DNA of 64,000 nt from Tetragenococcus osmophilus (GCF_003795125.1 NZ_CP027783.1:2265168-2329167), one strand, 5' to 3'. Positions 1-9,720 are shown, counted from the first letter of the stretch. The notes: generated from the letters alone by a model not told the origin. Program-made: numbers and translations.

Positions 1-216
1 CATATCAAATACTTGATTAAACAATTGAACTTTAAGTGGTGTTGCAATCACCTGGCTAGCTAACTGTTGTTTAGAAAAAGCGCCATAAACAGTAGAATGT
101 TCAAGTAGTTGATAAAATTCGTCACGATGTTGTTTGTCATCGGCAAAACGAAAAGCGTACTGCGCTAATTGATAGCTTTGTTTAAAATGTTCTACAGAAA
201 ATCTTTTTAATGTCAC
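1..216 (-). CDS. GNAT-type acetyltransferase (Eis-like), N-terminal part
   Basis: The 72 codons inside the window are the N terminus; the gene runs off the left edge. The start is GTG at 216-214, preceded by a GGGGTGAG ribosome-binding sequence. The N terminus (TLKRFSVEHF, then AYAFRF-like and TVYGAF segments) resembles the large two-domain Eis-like GNAT proteins of Firmicutes, in which a core close to STVYGAF leads into the first acetyltransferase fold. No acetyl-CoA loop is visible in this fragment, so the family call rests on N-terminal resemblance only. It lies downstream of the decaying PTS genes on the same strand but is separated from them by a hairpin. Confidence 0.5.
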   Translation of the reverse strand, partial: MTLKRFSVEHFKQSYQLAQYAFRFADDKQHRDEFYQLLEHSTVYGAFSKQQLASQVIATPLKVQLFNQVFDM

Positions 217-240
217 TAACTCACCCCATTATTTCAAAAT

Positions 241-278
241 AAACTAAGATAGACATATGAAAGCATCTATCTTAGTTT
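241..278 (-). terminator. Terminator after the PTS EIIC pseudogene
   Basis: Perfect 13-bp inverted repeat (AAACTAAGATAGA at 241-253, complement at 266-278) with a 12-nt loop, 9 nt after the EIIC stop codon. Read on the minus strand it is followed by a short T-rich stretch. Confidence 0.7.
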
Positions 279-287
279 ATACTATTA

Positions 288-1535
288 TTATTCAGCCACT
301 TTTTTTAGTTCTTGGTCTACTCCAATTTTAACAAATGGAATATAGATAACAACAGATAAAATCAAGTTTACTGCAGCAAGGATTGCTCCGGCAAAACTTT
401 GCGTTGCCAAAAATCCTCCGATAATTGGCGGCGTTACCCATGGAGGCATAAAAGTTGCCACTGGAACTATTCCCAAACTAGTAGAAAAATAAGCTACAGT
501 CACCAAGACCATTGGTACGATAATAAAAGGGATAAACATAATAGGATTTAATACAATAGGCAAGCCAAACATCATTGGTTCATTGATATTAAAAATTCCT
601 GGGCCTACACTTAAATTATTTACGACTTTATAAGCTTTATGTCTTCTTCCTACGAAATAAATTGCAATAATAAGACCTAAAGTCGCTCCCGTTCCACCCA
701 AATTAACGAAGCAATCGATGAAAGGTTTATTCACGATATAAGGAGCCGTTTGGCCATTAGTAATAGCATTTACGTTAGCTTCAATCGCTGGCGCATTAAT
801 CGTTTGCATAAATGGATCGATCATATTTGCACCATGCAAACCGAAGAACCATAAAAACGGCGTGATAAAGGCAATTAATAGTGCTGAACCATACGAACTA
901 GCCATCCCCATGAAAGGTTGCTGCACAAGTTCATAAAATGAATTAATGATATCTTCCACGCCAAAAGCAGCAAATATAGCTGAGACAAAACCAAACATTG
1001 TAATGACGATCATCGCTGGTAACAAAGCCGCAAAAGACTTAGCTACTGCTGGTGGAACGCCTTCTGGCATTTTAATTACCAATTTATCATTGCCGATTAA
1101 ACGAACAAATACTTAAGTTGAAATGATAGCTACAATAATTGCGACGAATAAACCCGTAGTATCCATGCCTGTAGCTCCACCTATTGTAAAAAATGAAGCT
1201 AAGGAAACAATTCCGGTAGAGACAGGATCTTTGCCATAATCTTTAGCTAAATTACTAGCTACTAAATAAGCAATCATTACGGATAAGACCGCAAAAGTTC
1301 CTTCCCAAATCGAATCCCCGACGCCTTTTCAAGATTCGTTGGCAAAAATTGAATTCATCAATTCTTGGAAACCAGGTACAGGCAAGTTATTGATCATGGT
1401 TGCCAAACCACCGAGGATCAGTAGGGGCATGGTAACCATAAAAGCATCCCGGATTGCTACAAGATGGCGTTGTGATCCGATTTTTGAAGCAACTGGAACG
1501 AATTTTTCTTCCATAAAGCGTACAAATGTATTCAT
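288..1535 (-). pseudogene. PTS cellobiose/beta-glucoside EIIC (CelB-like), two in-frame stops
   Basis: One continuous frame of 415 codons would encode a lactose/cellobiose-family EIIC permease. It begins MNTFVRFMEEKFVPVASKIG and carries the EIIC_2 hallmarks GGLATMINNLP, the GGTGATLGL segment, NEPMMFGLPIVLNP and a C-terminal MPPWVTPPIIGGFL. Two stops interrupt it: TGA at codon 69 (1331-1329, where a Trp codon TGG would fit after ANES) and TAA at codon 141 (1115-1113, where CAA would fit in ISTxVFVRLIG). No frameshift is needed, and both sides of each stop read as good EIIC sequence. The longest intact piece (288-1082) lacks the first third and could not form the permease. It is last in the EIIB-EIIA-EIIC order. 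Confidence 0.9.
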
Positions 1536-1563
1536 TTTTTCCTCCTGCTAACCAAATGTTAGG

Positions 1564-1884
1564 TTATTTTTCGTCTAAGCGACGATATAAATCAATGATT
1601 TCAGTCGCTAAATCTTTAAAAGCAATAGCTGTCATCAAATGATCTTGTGAGTGTACCGTAAGCAAAGTAATATCCATATGCTCACCTTGTGCTTCTTTAG
1701 TTAACATGCCGGTTTGTGATTCGTGGGCTTGGCTCAAAGAAGCATCAGCATCTTTGAGTTTTTGATCCGCTAATTCAAAATCTCCTTTTTTAGCTGCTGC
1801 GATAGCTTCCATAGCGTCACTCTTGGCATTACCACCGTACATAATTAATCCCATCACTGCTTCCATATTTTCTTGTTCGTCCAT
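1564..1884 (-). CDS. PTS lactose/cellobiose-family EIIA
   Basis: 106 residues, full length for the EIIA-Lac/Cel family, a trimeric all-helical phosphocarrier. The active-site His is H78 in LLTVHSQDHLM, and D81 in the same motif corresponds to the metal-binding Asp of the family. The start ATG at 1884 has a strong AAGGAGGA site. It lies between EIIB (upstream) and EIIC (downstream), both of which carry premature stops, so this intact subunit probably has no working partners encoded at this locus. It could serve another PTS of the same family or be a not-yet-mutated relic. Confidence 0.9.
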   Translation of the reverse strand: MDEQENMEAVMGLIMYGGNAKSDAMEAIAAAKKGDFELADQKLKDADASLSQAHESQTGMLTKEAQGEHMDITLLTVHSQDHLMTAIAFKDLATEIIDLYRRLDEK

Positions 1885-1999
1885 ATAAAATTCCTCCTTA
1901 TCCTTTTATCAGGGAGTAAAAGTAGTTTCTGCTCCCTATCTTTCTCGTTACAGGGAGCGGTTTTTCATTTTACTCCCTATCTCTTCAACTATAAAAAAT

Positions 2000-2317
2000 T
2001 CATCCCATCAAATTTTCTGCTTGTTGTAAAACATTTTCTCCGTTCATCATGCCATAATCAGACATATTGATTACATCTAATGGAATCCCCTTAGGAGATA
2101 ATCGTTTTTCAAAGTCCCCTTTCATAAAACGTACTTGCGGGCCTAATAATAGCACATCGACGGATTTATTTTCTAAGTTTTGGTCTGCTTCAGATGATGA
2201 ACAAGCGAAAATTTCAGCATCCATTCCTTTATCTTCTGCTGCTCTTTACATTTTTGTTACTAATAAACTTGTACTCATTCCAGCTGAACATACTAACATA
2301 ATGGTTTTTTTCGCCAT
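2000..2317 (-). pseudogene. PTS cellobiose-family EIIB, one in-frame stop
   Basis: From ATG 2317 the frame encodes a 105-codon EIIB-Cel protein: MAKKTIMLVCSAGMSTSLL with the phosphorylated Cys at residue 10, then DVLLLGPQVRFM and a C-terminal helix. Codon 24 is TAA (2248-2246); CAA (Gln) would fit (TKMxRAAEDKG). The stop follows the phosphocysteine loop immediately, so the product would be a 23-residue fragment. A GGAGTGG ribosome site and a sigma-54 promoter stand upstream. This is the first gene of the decaying PTS operon. Confidence 0.9.
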
Positions 2318-2358
2318 TTTTTTCCACTCCTTATTTTTTATTTTACATCTTTATAATA

Positions 2359-2374
2359 TGCAATAAACGTGCCA
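2359..2374 (-). promoter_or_regulatory. Sigma-54 (-24/-12) promoter of the PTS operon
   Basis: On the minus strand the sequence is TGGCAC, 5 nt, TTGCA, an exact match to the sigma-54 consensus (TGGCAC-N5-TTGCW). The -24 box is 2374-2369 and the -12 box 2363-2359, about 42 nt before the EIIB start codon. The adjacent upstream gene encodes a LevR-type sigma-54 activator, the usual partner for such promoters in Firmicutes PTS operons. Confidence 0.88.
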
Positions 2375-2443
2375 ATAAAAAATAAGACCAAACACCTATA
2401 CAATAAGAATTTGGTCTACATTTTTTATATTACACACTATACA

Positions 2444-2478
2444 CAAACTCTACACACTAATTTTGTGTGTAGAGTTTG
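2444..2478. repeat. 14-bp-arm palindrome, candidate activator-binding site
   Basis: CAAACTCTACACAC (2444-2457) is repeated in perfect inversion at 2465-2478 around a 7-nt spacer. It overlaps the stop codon of the LevR-type regulator and lies 70-105 bp upstream of the sigma-54 -24 box, a normal enhancer distance. No T-tract follows on the minus strand, which argues against a simple terminator. A further TACACAC copy sits at 2431-2437. Confidence 0.55.
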
Positions 2479-5165
2479 AAGGGTGTATCAATTTGATTTT
2501 TTATAAAGGCTTCTGTTAAATAAGCTATTTCGTCTTCTGGAATTTGTATATCGTAATTTTTTTCAATTGAGATCATTGAAGTTTTTAAAATATCAATTTC
2601 TAATCGATATTTCTTTTGAAAGGCTACTAAATCTGAAAATTGTCTATTAATACCTGACGTACGCAAGGCCTCTACTAAAAAGGCTAAGTGAATGACTAAT
2701 CCTGCCTCTACGCTAGGTTCTAAAATAATATGCATTTGAGACTGCGCTTGTTGCACAATTGTTTTTAACGTTTCTACTAAAATTGCTAATGAATCTACGT
2801 GAGTGATACTGCCTTCAAGGGAGTTCACAATAGTTTCAGTCGCTATTTCATCTTTTACAATACTTTTTAATACTTTTAATTTTTCATCATCAAAAATATC
2901 GTAAGCAGAAAAGAAAGGAATATTTTGATACTCCACTTCTACTGTGCCAGCAATAGCTTTAATTTCGTATTCGGCTAATAGACTATCAATATGTTTCTTA
3001 AAAGTTTCTCTTTCAATAAATTGCATTTGAATAATTTCAACTTTTGCTTGGTCAACGATCGCTGCAATACGCTCATATAGCTTGGCAGCAACTCCTTCTC
3101 CTGTAAAACAAGTTACCACTATTGCTTTTTTATTATACGTATTTTCCTGCTCTGTTTGGAATTGTTCACGGACAATCGTTTCAAAAGAAATCTGGATATT
3201 TTGATAAATATCTTCTAAACTTCGTCCCATTTCTGACATGCGCAACGCTTCAATTACAATCATTGTACTTGTCATAGAAACTGCTTTTGTTCGTATCCCT
3301 GTTTCTTCATACAACAAAGTAGCAAATGAATTCAAAGAACCCATATCCGTTAATAACAAAAGACCGTTCAAAAACATGGATTGGTTCTCTTGCACATAGT
3401 TTAATAATTTTTGATACATTTGATTGACTGAAGTGTCCAACGACATATCCATCGCAATACCTTGAGTGGAGCCCAGAAGTTCTTGGGCAGCTGATAGGAT
3501 ACTTGAAACTGTCGAATTGCCGTGCATCAATACAATTATGCCCACTTTGCTTTGAGGTAATTGCTCTTTTTGCCCTAATTGAATGGAAAGAAACATACTA
3601 ATAAAACCGATTTCATCAAACGGAATTTCGATTTGCATTTCTTCTTCAATTAAAGTAGATAAATCAAGAGCCACTTGAAATTCTGTCTTTAATTTTTTTC
3701 TGATTCGATTCAAATCTGGATGCACAATAGGAACGTTTTTACGTATACGTTCAAATGTAAGCTGTAGATGTAAAGCAAAAGCAAAACGAGCTTTTTTGTT
3801 ATAGGTACGCTCCAATCTTTGTTCGGCAATATCATATAAACGATTTGTTATCTCCCAAATATTTGCCGCAATCATATCTTTTTGAGTAGTTTGCGCTAGC
3901 TCCTCTACATAGCTGGCAAAATAAGCGTCTACATCCTTAGAGATCGCTTTTTCCAGATCTGTACTAGCAATGTTTCCTTGATCTAAAGAAGATAGCTTAT
4001 CTTCGATTTCATGATAAACTTCCATGTTTTGTTCTAAATCCTGCGACCAAACAACTTCGGTACCTTGGGGTTCAAAAGTTAAATAATCGCCTTTTCCTTC
4101 AAGAAAGTGCTCAAGCCGTTCAGAAACTTCTTTGATTTTAAGTAGTCCCTTTTGAACTTGTAAAGGGCAATCCTTTTTACGAATTAATAACTCGGATTGT
4201 TCACGCGTTCGATAATGTAAAAAAGATTTTGCACAAACAAGTTTTAAATCGCGCTTTACTTGACCAATATTCGCTTTGGCGTCGTATAACATAAAAGCAA
4301 CCATAGCGTCTTTTTCTACTTTAATTGATTGATTTAAGCGATTGGCCTCTTGTCTAACAAAAAGCGAAACTAGTTCATAGCGCTCATCTAAAGAACGAAC
4401 CGCCAAATTAGGTAAAGTGATTGACATTGGGATCCTACGATTAAAAGTATCTAAGAAAGTATCTGAACTTGCGGTCGTTGCACCTATGATTTGTACAGAA
4501 GCTTCATAAGTTTGATTACTTTCGCCTAAAGGACGATAAACGCCTTTATCAATAAAGCTAAATAACATTTCTTGACCTTCTGGAGGTAGACGGTGGATTT
4601 CATCTAAAAATAAAATCCCTCCATCTGCTTTGGCTAAAAGTCCTGTCGTATTCGTCTCTGCGCCAGTATAAGCTCCTTTTTTCACTCCAAAAATTGCCCA
4701 AAAAGTAATTGCGGGTTTTGGGCATAGTCGGCACAATTAAAAGAGATAAAGGGGGCGGTCTTTAGCTAAAGCTTTAATCTGCACAGCGAACTGATACATA
4801 CATTCAGCAAACATCGACTTCCCTGTCCCTGTTTGACCAAAAATAATAGTGTGCAACCCCATAGGTGGATACAACATGGCTGCCTTTGCTTGTTGAATAC
4901 TAACCTTTAGCGAAGCATCTGCTCCTACTAAATAATCAAAACTTACTTTATTGGCAGACTCTGTTTCCATCGTTTCAGATAAGATCGGACGATAAACTAC
5001 TGGACGGTTTGTTGACTTGTCAATGCACCCGTTTTTAGCTAACTCATTTAAATAACGACTCACATTACTTCGATCGATCTCTAGTGTTGTCGCGATCTGT
5101 TGAGCGGTGAGACCTTTATTATGATTATTTACTAATTGCAAAATTTCTTGTTTTCTCAGATTCAT
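2457..5165 (-). pseudogene. LevR/CelR-type sigma-54-dependent PTS regulator, two frameshifts
   Basis: About 900 codons in LevR order: N-terminal helix-turn-helix (residues 1-60, GLTAQQIATTLEIDRSNVSRYL), AAA+ domain with Walker A GQTGTGKS, the sigma-54 contact loop GAYTGA and Walker B GGILFLDE, then PRD1, an EIIA-Man-like domain (VLMHG), an EIIB-like domain (TCFTGEG) and a C-terminal PRD2. It would activate the sigma-54 promoter downstream according to EII phosphorylation. Between about 4755 and 4689 the frame is displaced: a five-G run (4751-4755) looks one base too long and a five-A run (4689-4693) one base too short. The displaced frame reads PFISFNCADYAQNPQLLFGQ, the expected sequence, while the nominal frame meets TAA at 4740-4738. 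Both changes are in homopolymers, so sequencing error is the main alternative to real decay. Confidence 0.85.
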
Positions 5166-5184
5166 AAAACCCTCCTACATCATT

Positions 5185-6447
5185 TTAATGCCGAGCAGAA
5201 GAAGTCTTATTTTTAGGAGCACCTTTATTCTTTTGCTTTTGCTTTTTCTTAGCTTTTTTAGGCTTCTTCTTTTGAGTCTCCTTATTTTTCTTAGGTTTTG
5301 CTTTTTTCTTAGGCGCTTTAGGTGCCTCAGGTTCTTGAGTCGTCAATTCCCCTTCATACAAATAAATTTCTTGTAGTGACAATTCTAAGTTTTTAGCGAT
5401 TTTTTTAAGCTCTGGTAGTGTATTTTCTTGTACAATCGTAATGACTGCCCCAGCCTTTCCCATTCTGCCAATACGTCCGGCACGATGTAGATAGCTTTCC
5501 TTAGAATTAGGAACTTCGGTATTTACAACATAATATAGATCAGCAATATCTAACCCACGAGAAGCAACATCAGTGGTTAGTAATTCGACTAGCTCTTGCT
5601 GACGAAAGTTTTCCAAAGCTTGTTTACGTGCTTGCTTATCTTGATCAGAAGCTAAACTAGCTACCGGTAAGTGATGATATTGCAACTTTTCAACAGCACT
5701 GCCTAAATCCTGTACTTCATTAAAAAATACTAACCCTTGAAAATCAGTGACATGTCCTAATCTTCTTAAAACATCTACGGTTCTTCTTGCAGGATAGACT
5801 AGATAATAATGATCTACTTGTTGCAGATGATTATCTTCTTTTGTTACATCAATCACAGGTAATTCTTGTTGAAATAACTGTTTAATTTCTGGCAAAGCGT
5901 TAGTCCCTGTAGCTGAAAAGAAAGCATATTGGCTCGTATTAGGAACACTTTTTATAATTGATTGCATAAAACCGAGCGCTTCTTTTTGTAACAATTGGTC
6001 TGCTTCGTCTAAAATAACGGTTTGGATGTACGCTGCTTTGACTTTTTTCTCTTTGATTAACTCAACTAAACGTCCAGGAGTTCCTACAAGAACTTCTGGT
6101 TTTGCTTTTAACTTTTCAATCTGTCTTTTTTTATTCGCCCCGCCAATAAGGGATTGCACTTGTAATCCAAGATCTAAAGCCCAATTCCTAGCAACGTTAC
6201 TTACTTGCACACCTAATTCTTGCGAAGGGGTTAACACAAGTAGCTGATTTCCTTGTTTGGGCTCAACGTTTAATAAAGTCGGCCACAAGTATGCTAGTGT
6301 TTTTCCTGTTCCAGTAGGCGCTACGCCCACCAAGCTTTCTTTTTGGTTAAGCTTAGAAAATACTTTTTCCTGGATGTGCGTTGCTTCTTCAAATCCTTCA
6401 TCTTTTGCTTTTTGCTGCCATTTTTCTGGCAGAAAATCGATTTCCAT
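5185..6447 (-). CDS. DEAD-box ATP-dependent RNA helicase
   Basis: 420 residues with all helicase motifs in order: motif I APTGTGKT (43-50), Ia PSQELG, Ib GTPGR, DEAD (147-150), SAT (178-180), TDVASRGLD near 292-300 and HRAGRIGR (321-328). After residue 370 comes a long Lys-rich tail (repeated KKKPKK/KKK segments), a nonspecific RNA-binding extension common in cold-adaptation and ribosome-assembly helicases. It is shorter than CshA-type proteins and nearer in size to the YfmL/CshB-like group; I do not assign a symbol. It is 19 nt downstream of nothing obvious and 9 nt after the oxidoreductase gene, on the same strand, so the two may be cotranscribed. Confidence 0.93.
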   Translation of the reverse strand: MEIDFLPEKWQQKAKDEGFEEATHIQEKVFSKLNQKESLVGVAPTGTGKTLAYLWPTLLNVEPKQGNQLLVLTPSQELGVQVSNVARNWALDLGLQVQSLIGGANKKRQIEKLKAKPEVLVGTPGRLVELIKEKKVKAAYIQTVILDEADQLLQKEALGFMQSIIKSVPNTSQYAFFSATGTNALPEIKQLFQQELPVIDVTKEDNHLQQVDHYYLVYPARRTVDVLRRLGHVTDFQGLVFFNEVQDLGSAVEKLQYHHLPVASLASDQDKQARKQALENFRQQELVELLTTDVASRGLDIADLYYVVNTEVPNSKESYLHRAGRIGRMGKAGAVITIVQENTLPELKKIAKNLELSLQEIYLYEGELTTQEPEAPKAPKKKAKPKKNKETQKKKPKKAKKKQKQKNKGAPKNKTSSARH

Positions 6448-6456
6448 AATTCTCCT

Positions 6457-7464
6457 CTATTCTTGATCAGCGTCAAACACAACGCCAGCTTGTTTTCTTA
6501 ATTCGTAAATTACATGGCTTACATTTCGGGCTAATTCTACCCATTCTTCATATCTTTCGCCATAACTTACATCTGTTGGATTTTGAATAATTTTGGCAAA
6601 ATCACTTGCTTCTTCAATCATCGGATTTTCTTTAGCTGCTACTTCGATTTCAAGTGGGCCATTTACATCCGTATGTTTATACAACCATGCTTGATTAATC
6701 GAATTGACACCATCCAACCAAAGTGTGCCGTCGTCAAAATAAATTTCTGAAGGCAAATGTGCATCGCCGATTTTACCGTGCTGTAATGTAACATCAAAAT
6801 TTTCATAGCGCAAAATAATTACGCCTAACCCATCAATACCAGTAGCGATTTTTTGCGCAAAATGATGGACTTCATTAGGAACGCCAAACCAAGCTAAAGC
6901 GGCATAAACAAGATAAACCCCTAAATCAGCTAAAGACCCTCCTGAAAACCGTGGAGAAAAGATATTTGGTTCTTCCCCTTGTTGGACTAAATCGTAACGG
7001 GAAGAATACTTCATGTAACTGAAATTGGCGCCAATAATATGGTTAGGCGTCGGTAAAAATTCTCGCATTTTTTTGAAGCTTTCTTCGTGAATATTACGAG
7101 CCGCTTCAAAAAAGAATACTTGGTTCTCGTTGGCTAATTTAATAATGGTGTCCATTTCTTTAGGCGTAGAAAAAGCTGGTTTTTCTACAATGACATTTTT
7201 GCCAGCTTGAATGGCTTGCTGAGCTTGCACAAAATGCAGACTATTAGGAGAAGCAATATAGACAGTGTCCATTTCTTCTAAAGCAAAAAATTCAGCCAAA
7301 TCATCCATATAGTGACGATTTCCTACATATTGCTCACCAAATTCTTGAGCCTTGGCAATCTTTCTAGAATAAACAGCGGTCAACTCATATTCTTGAGTGG
7401 CTAATGCTGCTTGTACGAATTGGTGGGTAATCCAGTTGGTCCCTATAATTCCTAAATGGATCAT
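6457..7464 (-). CDS. Gfo/Idh/MocA-family NAD(P)-dependent oxidoreductase
   Basis: The N-terminal Rossmann fold opens with HLGIIGTNWITHQF (G-x-G-like dinucleotide loop) and continues with YIASPN and the family motif EKPAF (IVEKPAFSTPKEMD), whose Lys is the conserved catalytic/NADP-contact residue. The C-terminal half has the GGSLADLGVYLV segment typical of the dehydrogenase fold. ATG at 7464 is preferred over the ATG at 7470: the GAAGGA site abuts the upstream ATG but is 6 nt from the downstream one. Substrate unknown. It lies in a possible operon sfsA - oxidoreductase - helicase. Confidence 0.88.
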   Translation of the reverse strand: MIHLGIIGTNWITHQFVQAALATQEYELTAVYSRKIAKAQEFGEQYVGNRHYMDDLAEFFALEEMDTVYIASPNSLHFVQAQQAIQAGKNVIVEKPAFSTPKEMDTIIKLANENQVFFFEAARNIHEESFKKMREFLPTPNHIIGANFSYMKYSSRYDLVQQGEEPNIFSPRFSGGSLADLGVYLVYAALAWFGVPNEVHHFAQKIATGIDGLGVIILRYENFDVTLQHGKIGDAHLPSEIYFDDGTLWLDGVNSINQAWLYKHTDVNGPLEIEVAAKENPMIEEASDFAKIIQNPTDVSYGERYEEWVELARNVSHVIYELRKQAGVVFDADQE

Positions 7465-7485
7465 TGTCATTCCTTCTTTCTTTTC

Positions 7486-8217
7486 TTATTTTAATGGATC
7501 CTTAAACGGTGTATCTAACACAAATGGCACTTCTTTTGTCAACTCAAGTTGCGTGGCACTAACATAAGAGGCATAGCAAAGAAAATGAACGCCTTCTTTC
7601 ATAGCACGACAAACAGCACTTTGTAATTCAGGTTGCATAGTTTCATGAATCGTTGCTAGTTCAATTTCGGCAAATTGTGCTACAAAAATTACGTAATTAT
7701 GCATCCCTTGTTTTTGAGCTTGCATTAGTTCATAAATATGTTTTAAACCACGCGTTGTCGGAGCATCAGGAAAAGCTCCTATATTCTCATTTTCTAACGT
7801 CATTCCTTTAACTTCAATAAATCCTTTTTCTGCTTGATCAGTCTCAAAATAAAAATCGATACGGGAATTGTCATAAGTTACTTCTCTTTTAACCAAAGTA
7901 ATTGAGCCTTTCAATTCAGGCAAAGCGATAGTTTGATTAAGTAAAGCCTGAAATACGACTTCATTAGGTGCGCTGCTATCTATATTATACCAATGATTTT
8001 GCTTTTTGACCGCAATTAAATCATAAGCAGTTTTTCTTTTAGTACTAGAAGAAAAATTTAGAGCAACAAGCGCCCCATCGACCAACACTTCTTTTCCACG
8101 TCCAGTATTTTTCACATGAACATCGACAACTTCATTATTTTCTTTCAAACGACAACTTGCGACAAAACGATTTTTTCTTCGCAAAAAATAAGCCAATTGA
8201 ATATGATCATATTTCAT
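7486..8217 (-). CDS. sfsA: SfsA family protein (sugar fermentation stimulation)
   Basis: 243 residues from ATG 8217, which has an AGGTGA site; an upstream in-frame start at 8274 would add 19 residues not seen in the family. Family signatures are present: FLRRKNRFVA near the start, VHVKNTGRG (OB-fold N-terminal domain), and FIEVKGMTL with FPDAPTTRG and YVIFVAQF in the PD-(D/E)XK nuclease-like C-terminal domain. SfsA was named for an E. coli maltose phenotype and its biochemical role is not settled; a nuclease-like fold is the best structural clue. Confidence 0.92.
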   Translation of the reverse strand: MKYDHIQLAYFLRRKNRFVASCRLKENNEVVDVHVKNTGRGKEVLVDGALVALNFSSSTKRKTAYDLIAVKKQNHWYNIDSSAPNEVVFQALLNQTIALPELKGSITLVKREVTYDNSRIDFYFETDQAEKGFIEVKGMTLENENIGAFPDAPTTRGLKHIYELMQAQKQGMHNYVIFVAQFAEIELATIHETMQPELQSAVCRAMKEGVHFLCYASYVSATQLELTKEVPFVLDTPFKDPLK

Positions 8218-8327
8218 TGTATCACCTGCTAGTAGAATTCTACCATATCTTTTGTCATTCCACTTGAAAACCAAGAGAAAAATTGTCTTTTTGATGATAA
8301 ATTAAAACATCTCCTCCACTTTTCAAT

Positions 8328-8356
8328 TTGAATCTTTCTTGAACTTTTGGTAGAAT
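8328..8356 (+). promoter_or_regulatory. Predicted sigma-A promoter of dacA
   Basis: TTGAAT (8328-8333), a 17-bp spacer and TAGAAT (8351-8356), with a TG one base before the -10 (extended -10). It is 31 bp upstream of the dacA start codon. Confidence 0.65.
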
Positions 8357-8386
8357 TCATTTTGATAAAAACAAAGGAGACCTTTC

Positions 8387-9676
8387 ATGAATAAAAAACA
8401 TTCTATTCCCTTTGTCATGGGAATTATTTTTTTACTTTTTTCACTACTTTCTACTAACGTAGCTGCAGCTGAAGAACCTGATATCAGAGCTGAAGCAGCC
8501 ATTTCCTTAGACTACGATACGGGAAAGATTTTTTATGAACAAAATAGTGATGAAGCAATGGGAATAGCTTCAACCACAAAACTAATCAGTCTTTATATAG
8601 TTCAAAAAGAAGTCCAAGATGGTAATCTTGATTGGGATGAAGAAGTTCCTATTTCTGAAGATGTGGCCGAATTAAGTGAAAATCTTGATCTTTCCAATGT
8701 TCCATTAGCTCAAAATGAGCATTATACCGTACAAGATTTATTTGAAGCAGCTGTCATTCAATCAGCCAATGCAGCAACCATTGCTCTAGCAGAAAAAGTC
8801 GCAGGTTCAGAGGAAGAATTTGTAGACCAAATGCGTCAACAAGTTGAAGACTGGGGTATCATTGATGCCAAAATCGTCAATAGTACAGGACTATCAAATG
8901 AATTTTTAGGGGATAATATTTATCCAGGTACCACAAAAGAAGATGAAAATGAACTATCTGCTAAGGATTTAGCCATCGTTACCCGGAATTTGCTGCAAGA
9001 CTTTCCTGAGACTTTGGAAGTAAGTCGGATTCCAGAAAAAGAATTCGCGCCTGATTCTTCAACATCTTTTGATATGGAAAACTTTAATAAAATGTTGCCC
9101 GGACTATCTGCCGAAAGAAATGGCGTAGATGGGTTAAAAACAGGAACGACCGATTTAGCTGGTGCTTGTTTTGTTGGTACAACTGAACAAGATGGCCATC
9201 GTCTGATCACCGTAATTTTGAACGCCACCGATCACGATGAAATGGAAAATCCAGATGCTCGTTTTGATGAAACAAATAAACTTATTGATTATTCCTTAGA
9301 AAACTGGAAACAAGAAACAGTGCTAGCAGAAAATGACGCTATCCCTGATATGTCTTCTGTTACAGTTCCACAAGGGAAAAAACAGTCCCTACCTGTTGTA
9401 GCCCAAGATGAAATTGATTTGTGGTTACCAACAAATAAAAATGAAGAAGATGTTTCCTATCATACATCTTTAGATGATGAAGAAATAGAAGCACCCGTTG
9501 AATCTGGTGCTACCGTTGGAACGGTTCAAGCTCAAGACGAAGACGACAACTTAGGTTATTTAGATAATGAAGATGCCAAGAGTCAAGTCGAAAGCCCTAT
9601 TATTACAACTGAAAGCACTGAAAAAGCAAACATTTTCGCTACTACTTGGCGCAATATTAAAGGTTTCTTTCAATAA
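8387..9676 (+). CDS. dacA: D-alanyl-D-alanine carboxypeptidase (PBP5 type)
   Basis: 429 residues. A Sec signal peptide ends near residue 28 (STNVAAAEE). The penicillin-binding triad is complete: SxxK = S62-T-T-K65, SxN = S126-A-N128, KTG = K251-T-G253. After the transpeptidase domain there is a beta-rich PBP5 C-terminal domain and a final amphipathic segment (ATTWRNIKGFF), which in this family anchors the enzyme on the outer face of the membrane. It trims the terminal D-Ala from peptidoglycan pentapeptides. The tail is rich in Asp/Glu. Monocistronic: own promoter and terminator. Confidence 0.95.
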   Translation: MNKKHSIPFVMGIIFLLFSLLSTNVAAAEEPDIRAEAAISLDYDTGKIFYEQNSDEAMGIASTTKLISLYIVQKEVQDGNLDWDEEVPISEDVAELSENLDLSNVPLAQNEHYTVQDLFEAAVIQSANAATIALAEKVAGSEEEFVDQMRQQVEDWGIIDAKIVNSTGLSNEFLGDNIYPGTTKEDENELSAKDLAIVTRNLLQDFPETLEVSRIPEKEFAPDSSTSFDMENFNKMLPGLSAERNGVDGLKTGTTDLAGACFVGTTEQDGHRLITVILNATDHDEMENPDARFDETNKLIDYSLENWKQETVLAENDAIPDMSSVTVPQGKKQSLPVVAQDEIDLWLPTNKNEEDVSYHTSLDDEEIEAPVESGATVGTVQAQDEDDNLGYLDNEDAKSQVESPIITTESTEKANIFATTWRNIKGFFQ

Positions 9677-9683
9677 TTATATA

Positions 9684-9720
9684 AAAAGCAGGGCTTTATC
9701 AAAGTCCTGCTTTTTTTCTT
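9684..9720 (+). terminator. dacA terminator
   Basis: Stem 9684-9697/9701-9714 (AAAAGCAGGGCTTT with one G-T pair), 3-nt loop, followed by a T-run. The convergent gene stops at 9719, so the hairpin may serve both strands. Confidence 0.88.

Noticed and set aside
5188..5376. Leucine-rich ORF on the plus strand
   Set aside because: Antisense of the Lys-rich tail of the DEAD-box helicase; AAA/AAG codons read backwards as TTT/CTT.
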